From the NCBI GenBank assembly GCA_910579925.1, contig CAJTVY010000074.1, forward strand, positions 1-10,893: DNA of 10,893 bases, given 5' to 3'. This document shows, in pieces, positions 7,313 to 10,893 of this stretch. The notes below the pieces were generated by a model. That model was not told the DNA's origin, searched no databases, and saw only the letters and a list, made by a program, of their open reading frames with translations. The position numbers and the translations under genes were made by a program. How positions within the stretch are numbered: the first letter of the stretch is position 1; every line of letters starts with the position of its first letter. Source of the DNA: an uncultured Dorea sp. GTDB lineage: Bacteria > Bacillota > Clostridia > Lachnospirales > Lachnospiraceae.

Positions 7313-7503
7313 ATTACAGATGTCCATCCTGCTTTATGCGGGATCTGGATATTGATATGTTTTATGATAAAGATAAAAAGGAGTATTATTGTATCCGGTG
7401 CCAGTACACCGGGACGGAGGAAGACGTGCTGGCAAAAAACGAGATGGTCCGTACCCGGTATGGAGCCATGAATACAAGGTATACGAAGTTCGATTTTGAC
7501 TGA
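7285..7503 (+). CDS. Small Cys4 zinc-ribbon protein of unknown function
   Basis: This 72-residue cytosolic protein has two CxxC knuckles (Cys13/Cys16 and Cys36/Cys39) separated by 19 residues, the pattern of a zinc ribbon. Acidic and Tyr-rich residues lie between them, and the tail is basic then aromatic (RTRYGAMNTRYTKFDFD). I take it as a real gene because AAGGAGA at 7268-7274 lies 10 nt before ATG 7285, inside the end of the preceding gene. The two genes overlap by 28 nt in different frames, so they are probably translationally coupled. Zinc ribbons of this size may bind nucleic acid or a partner protein. Its coupling to a putative sugar enzyme is unexplained, and no function should be assumed. 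Confidence 0.8.
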   Translation: MAQSGKGRLNYRCPSCFMRDLDIDMFYDKDKKEYYCIRCQYTGTEEDVLAKNEMVRTRYGAMNTRYTKFDFD

Positions 7504-7518
7504 TACATCATTACTTTC

Positions 7519-7534
7519 ATCTTAAAATTAAGAT
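7519..7534. repeat. Palindrome behind the zinc-ribbon gene
   Basis: ATCTTAA at 7519-7525 and TTAAGAT at 7528-7534 are perfect inverted repeats with a 2-nt centre. It is AT-rich with no strong T run on either strand. It may add to the termination region between the two convergent operons. Confidence 0.35.
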
Positions 7535-7537
7535 TGC

Positions 7538-7617
7538 CCGATAGCCGTATCATCTGCATGTCTGCTGCCTCGCAGCCTAAGAGTCTCAGACAGAAGACGC
7601 GCAGATGACGGTATCGG
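7538..7617. repeat. Branched imperfect inverted repeat in the convergent spacer
   Basis: The arms at 7538-7557 and 7601-7617 pair over three blocks (6, 4 and 7 bp) with a 1-nt and a 2-nt bulge in the left arm. Inside, 7559-7564 pairs with 7587-7592, and a small hairpin 7565-7568/7572-7575 sits within that. The structure fills nearly all of the 122-bp gap between the zinc-ribbon gene and the Nudix gene and ends 8 nt before the Nudix stop codon. Without T tracts it is an atypical terminator. It may be a bidirectional transcript-end structure, a repetitive intergenic element, or a structured RNA. Confidence 0.6.
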
Positions 7618-7625
7618 CATCACAA

Positions 7626-8105
7626 TCAGCCAAGTTTCATCTCTTTTCCGTCTAACATGGCGGTAACAAGCCTGTCATGCCCGTCATACACCAGTTTCAA
7701 TGAGAAAAATTCCCTGTCTTCGGCAAGCAGTCTGAAAAAGATCTTATCACCCTCCCAGATATTCAGTTCCTGGATCTTATCTATATCTACCCACTCTAAT
7801 TCCCCTTCATCACAAGGAACCGGATCACCCTCGAATCCATCTGCCGTAAACAGCGACATATACTCTGTTATCCCGTTACCCGATATGAAAGTTACAATCC
7901 CTCTGTATCGGTAAGAGGTCAGTGTATATCCCGTCTCCTCTCTGACTTCCCGCAGCAGGCATTCCTCGGGGCTTTCGTCTTCCTCAAAATGGCCGCCGAC
8001 ACCAATCCATTTGTCTTTATTCACATCATTCTTTTTTACAGTTCTATGCAGCATCAGATATTGCTGGTTCCTCTGGATATAGCACAATGTACTTAACTTT
8101 GCCAT
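7626..8105 (-). CDS. Nudix hydrolase (MutT/8-oxo-dGTP diphosphatase-like)
   Basis: The enzyme would hydrolyse a nucleoside diphosphate linked to another group, releasing a monophosphate; an oxidised dNTP is a common substrate of close relatives. The complete Nudix box begins at Gly38 and runs to Tyr60 (G-x5-E-x7-REVREETGY), with the catalytic metal-binding REVREE at about 53-58. The N-terminal LCYIQRNQQYLMLHR strands and the GVGGHFE entry to the box are typical. The length of 159 residues is usual for the family. ATG 8105 is preceded by AAGGAG at 8114-8119 (8 nt spacing). It lies 27 nt behind the helicase gene and should be co-transcribed with it. The exact substrate cannot be read from the sequence. 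Confidence 0.93.
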   Translation of the reverse strand: MAKLSTLCYIQRNQQYLMLHRTVKKNDVNKDKWIGVGGHFEEDESPEECLLREVREETGYTLTSYRYRGIVTFISGNGITEYMSLFTADGFEGDPVPCDEGELEWVDIDKIQELNIWEGDKIFFRLLAEDREFFSLKLVYDGHDRLVTAMLDGKEMKLG

Positions 8106-8132
8106 TCTTCATTCTCCTTCTTTTGGATTCAT

Positions 8133-10178
8133 TTATCCTGCCAGCGGATATTTTAATACATATAATTCATGCAGCGCCCGGGTTGCACAGATATACATAA
8201 ACTGGCAGAAAAGCGGGCTATCCGTCTCCTGGCCAGCCACGAATACCTGGTCAAACTCCAGTCCCTTTGCCATATAAAAGGTTGTTACCGTAATCCCTTT
8301 CCGAAAACTTTCACTGTCCCGGTCAATATAGGAGACGTCCTTGTGTCTCTTGCGGACAGCTTCATAGATCCTGCGCGCTTCCTTCTCTGTCATCGTAAGG
8401 ATTGCCGCAGTCTCATATCCATCCTCGCCAGTCTTTACCCACTCAAGAATCCTCTCCACCGCAGTTTCCCGGCAAATACAGTCTGTCTCTTCCACATCCC
8501 TGCCATGCCGTTCCATATACTCAATCCCCTCTACTCCGGCAATCCGGCTTGCATATTCCGCAATTTCACAGGTATTCCGATAGCTGCGATGAAGTTCGAT
8601 CTTTCTCACTTTCTTTCCAAACAGTTTCGGCAGAAAGGTCAGTACATCCTGTACCTGGTCATCCACCGTCTGCGCACGGTCCCCAAGAATCGTCATATTA
8701 CAGGAAAAAATCTTTTTAAGAATCACGTATTGAAGATAGGAATAATCCTGCATCTCATCAATAACTAGATGGCGGATATTCTGATGGCCTGAAGTGGTAA
8801 ACAGACGATATTGCAGATATAGCAATGGATATACATCTTCATAAGCCAGGATCCGTTCATCCCGCGGCAGATCCGCAAGCTGCTCGAAACCATATTCTTC
8901 CAGAAGCCAGTTATAGATCTGGCAGAGATCTCTGGTCACATACATGCTGTGAAACTGCTCCTTAACAAACTCCCTCTCATCCTCCTGCATATTATGCCCG
9001 CACAGAGTCTCGTACTCGTCAATAAAATACTCCATCACCGCATCCATACGGGACAGAAGGGGAATATTCTGGAAACGGAAATAGAACATATGAAGGATAT
9101 CTTCTGCCCTTTTCTCAATCTTTCCGCACTTCATATCCTTGAAATCCACCAGGCGGTCTTCAAGTTCTATCAGAAACCCTTCAACTGCCGCTACAAAATC
9201 TTTTGACTGTTTCCAACGATACCTGGTATCTGAAATACTGCCGTTTTCACTCTTTGCCTTCCTCATCTGTTTCTCGATCTGATCCCACCGGTCCTCGCAG
9301 TCTGCCGCCGTATCTTTAAGCTGCCGGTATGCAAAAAGGTCAAAACTCATTTCCTTTATATTCTCCTCTCCCAGTTCCGGAAGAATATGGGAAATATAAT
9401 CAGAAAACACACTGTTGGGAGACAGGATCAGTATATTCGAGGATTGAAGCTTCCCTCTGTCATGGTACAGAAGATATGCAATCCTGTGCAGCGCAATAGA
9501 AGTCTTTCCGCTTCCTGCGGCTCCCTGGATAATAAGTATCTTATCCTTTGTGTTGCGGATGATCGCATTCTGCTCTTTCTGAATCGTCCTCACAATATTC
9601 TTAAGTTGTATATCGCTGTTTGCGCTTAATTCCTGTTTTAAAATATCATCGTCAATCTTGATATCACTTTCAAACTCATAGATCATCTTTCCGCCGCGGA
9701 TCTTATACTGCCACTTTGTCAGAATCTCTCCTTCCATCTCTCCCCCTGGTGCATGGTAAGAAGCGGCTCCCCTATCATAATCATAGAACAGACTGCTGAC
9801 CGGGGCGCGCCAGTCATAGATCAATGGTATGGCGCCCCTCTCTCTGGCAAAATTCCCGATTCCTATATAGAACGTTTCTGCCTCGTCCTCATCTTCGTAG
9901 ACAAAATCTATACTTGCAAAAAAGGGTGAATCCAGCATCTTCTTCCACCGGCTTCTCTGTCTCTGATGTTCCTGACTTGCATTTACCTGGCCTAAAAGCG
10001 CCTGCTGGTTATCATAATTCTCATAGCCGTACTGATCCATCTCTGTATAATTCTCCCAGTAGTATTCGTTCATCCCGGCAATATCTTTCTGTACTGCACT
10101 AATTGCGTCGTCCAGTTCCCGGATTCTGATCTTAAGCTGGCCGATTACATATGTTAAAAATTCTGCCCCTCTGCTCAT
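8133..10178 (-). CDS. helD: HelD-like UvrD/Rep family helicase, RNA polymerase recycling factor
   Basis: HelD proteins are superfamily 1 ATPases that pull stalled RNA polymerase off DNA, working in the cytoplasm with the core enzyme. The N-terminal region (about 1-80) is predicted helical and Gln-rich, matching the coiled-coil arm that reaches into the polymerase secondary channel. A beta-rich insert (about 90-170) includes IYDWRAPVSSLFYD at 120-133. The helicase motifs are complete: Q-motif region at about 195-208, Walker A GAAGSGKT at 219-226, motif II DEMQD at 474-478, motif III GDRAQ at 499-503, motif IV HRSYR at 530-534, motif V TTFYMAKGLEFD at 632-643 and motif VI ATRA at 665-668. The 681 residues make it somewhat shorter than Bacillus HelD. 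ATG 10178 has AAAGG (10190-10194) 11 nt upstream, a long spacing. A plain UvrD-like helicase is less likely given the N-terminal arm. Confidence 0.88.
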   Translation of the reverse strand: MSRGAEFLTYVIGQLKIRIRELDDAISAVQKDIAGMNEYYWENYTEMDQYGYENYDNQQALLGQVNASQEHQRQRSRWKKMLDSPFFASIDFVYEDEDEAETFYIGIGNFARERGAIPLIYDWRAPVSSLFYDYDRGAASYHAPGGEMEGEILTKWQYKIRGGKMIYEFESDIKIDDDILKQELSANSDIQLKNIVRTIQKEQNAIIRNTKDKILIIQGAAGSGKTSIALHRIAYLLYHDRGKLQSSNILILSPNSVFSDYISHILPELGEENIKEMSFDLFAYRQLKDTAADCEDRWDQIEKQMRKAKSENGSISDTRYRWKQSKDFVAAVEGFLIELEDRLVDFKDMKCGKIEKRAEDILHMFYFRFQNIPLLSRMDAVMEYFIDEYETLCGHNMQEDEREFVKEQFHSMYVTRDLCQIYNWLLEEYGFEQLADLPRDERILAYEDVYPLLYLQYRLFTTSGHQNIRHLVIDEMQDYSYLQYVILKKIFSCNMTILGDRAQTVDDQVQDVLTFLPKLFGKKVRKIELHRSYRNTCEIAEYASRIAGVEGIEYMERHGRDVEETDCICRETAVERILEWVKTGEDGYETAAILTMTEKEARRIYEAVRKRHKDVSYIDRDSESFRKGITVTTFYMAKGLEFDQVFVAGQETDSPLFCQFMYICATRALHELYVLKYPLAG

Positions 10179-10273
10179 ACCATACTTTACCTTTCTTTTC
10201 TAAATTCTATCATGCTTCATCTTCCGGGAATTCATACCCCTGATTTATCCTGTCGTCACTCTTATCTTCTGGT

Positions 10274-10302
10274 ATTATACTTGATAAAATATCAGAACGC
10301 AA
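10274..10302 (-). promoter_or_regulatory. helD: Sigma-A-like promoter of the helicase-Nudix operon
   Basis: On the - strand, TTGCGT (10302-10297) and TATAAT (10279-10274) are separated by 17 nt. The start point would be near 10267, giving a leader of about 90 nt before ATG 10178. It lies within the 144-nt gap behind the upstream gene. I see no clear terminator in that gap, so read-through from the upstream gene may add to expression. Confidence 0.65.
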
Positions 10303-10322
10303 CAAGGATAAACGATATCTTA

Positions 10323-10667
10323 TCAGAGTGAAACTTCTGTGATTACGCCGATTTCGCGAAAAACGGGGTACAGGTAGCTTGCCCCAAAGGTTCCTAATTT
10401 CTTTGGTCCTGTCACCACCCTATTAAGTTCTAATGCTTTGTGAAACGCTACCATGACAGTTGCTCTGGTGATAGATTTGTCTTTCCGGGATACGAACATC
10501 TCATTTCCTTTGATGATATAGAAAAACTCAAGATTTTTCGCCGTATAGAAAGGATGTTTCTGAAATTTTGCCAGCGTTTCCCAGAGCAGGTCGTCAGGTG
10601 CAGACACGTATGTTTCCTTTAGTTGCATTTCCATATTTCTAACTGCCTGTCTCTGCTCTTTCGTCAT
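10323..10667 (-). CDS. Conserved-looking small protein of unknown function (114 residues)
   Basis: This soluble protein has no signal peptide or membrane segment, and I cannot place it in a named family. The N-terminal half (about 1-45) is predicted helical, with EQRQAVRNMEMQL followed by DDLLWETLAKFQKHPF. A strand-rich centre follows (LEFFYIIKGNEMFVSRKDKSIT, about 46-67), then a helix (VMVAFHKALEL) and a Gly-rich stretch (GPKKLGTFGASYLYPVF, about 87-103). The SRKDKSIT-RATV stretch, with a basic loop before a helix, might belong to a small DNA-binding fold, but this is weak. ATG 10667 has AAAAGGA (10675-10681) 7 nt upstream, so the start is good. It lies 144 nt upstream of the helicase gene on the same strand. 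Confidence 0.8.
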   Translation of the reverse strand: MTKEQRQAVRNMEMQLKETYVSAPDDLLWETLAKFQKHPFYTAKNLEFFYIIKGNEMFVSRKDKSITRATVMVAFHKALELNRVVTGPKKLGTFGASYLYPVFREIGVITEVSL

Positions 10668-10811
10668 AACAATATCCTTTTCTATGAAATCTTTTCTTTT
10701 GTATGTTCCAATTCACATCATAGCATATCTATCGGTTCCTTTCAATGTTCTTTCATCTTACAGGTGATTTAGCATATATGACTATGGGATTTGTTACAAA
10801 ATAAAAAAAAT

Positions 10812-10887
10812 AGCATAATCAGAATAGATATACTGTATATTGGATCTATGTCAATACTTTAGACAAAAAAAGTTGAAAGATTATGCT
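10812..10887. repeat. 9-bp inverted repeat flanking the right-edge promoter
   Basis: AGCATAATC at 10812-10820 and GATTATGCT at 10879-10887 are exact reverse complements 58 nt apart. Both are bordered on the outside by A or T runs. Read on the - strand, the second arm is followed by a T-rich run (10811-10802), so an upstream transcript could form a long-looped terminator there. The repeat could also be the end of a small mobile element continuing past the window. Confidence 0.5.
10827..10854 (-). promoter_or_regulatory. Promoter with overlapping palindromic operator
   Basis: On the - strand a perfect TTGACA (10854-10849) lies 16 nt from TATATC (10832-10827). A perfect 13-nt palindrome, ATATACTGTATAT on the + strand (10828-10840), covers the spacer end and most of the -10. 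That is the position expected for a repressor site. The likely start near 10820 gives a leader of about 150 nt to the 114-residue gene at 10667. No regulator gene is visible in the window. Confidence 0.55.
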
Positions 10888-10893
10888 GCTTTT

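Noticed and set aside
1..10893. CRISPR arrays, tRNA or rRNA genes, complete insertion sequences
   Set aside because: I saw no regularly spaced direct repeats, no tRNA-like cloverleaf or rRNA-like sequence, and no transposase reading frame on either strand.

Overview
The window looks like a chromosomal segment of a gut-type Firmicute of class Clostridia, most likely Lachnospiraceae. This is judged from the low-to-moderate GC content, strong AGGAG ribosome sites, an ATPase-less CUT1 sugar ABC operon, a Tn-type large serine recombinase and a Gram-positive HelD-like helicase. The family-level assignment is inference; no rRNA or other phylogenetic marker is present.

Region 1 (1-1762) holds a large serine recombinase with a resolvase catalytic domain, a recombinase domain, a Cys4 zinc ribbon, a coiled coil and a basic C-terminal tail. 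Such genes usually sit at one end of an integrative element, so the window probably opens with the last gene of such an element and crosses into the host chromosome shortly afterwards. Region 2 (1763-2187) is a 425-bp gene-free spacer. It holds a good extended -10 promoter, a strong intrinsic terminator about 90 nt downstream (a candidate small RNA or orphan leader), and then the promoter of the transporter operon.

Region 3 (2188-7503, + strand) is a sugar-uptake operon. It encodes a lipoprotein substrate-binding protein, two CUT1 permeases that overlap by 8 nt, a 610-residue cytosolic protein that I can only tentatively relate to NodB-like deacetylase or glycosidase barrels, and a 72-residue Cys4 zinc-ribbon protein that overlaps the end of the 610-residue gene. 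An intrinsic terminator between the binding-protein gene and the first permease gene would make binding protein in excess over permease. No ATPase is encoded, so a shared MsmX-type ATPase encoded elsewhere is expected. The two terminal genes are the least understood and most interesting part of the window.

Region 4 (7504-7625) is a short convergent spacer filled by a roughly 80-nt imperfect, branched inverted repeat.

Region 5 (7626-10893, - strand) reads right to left: a 114-residue conserved-looking protein of unknown function, a HelD-type UvrD-like RNA polymerase-recycling helicase with its own sigma-A-like promoter, and a MutT-like Nudix hydrolase 27 nt behind it. The right edge holds a - strand promoter whose spacer and -10 overlap a perfect 13-nt palindrome, flanked by a 9-bp inverted repeat.

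I found no tRNA, rRNA, CRISPR array or complete insertion sequence.
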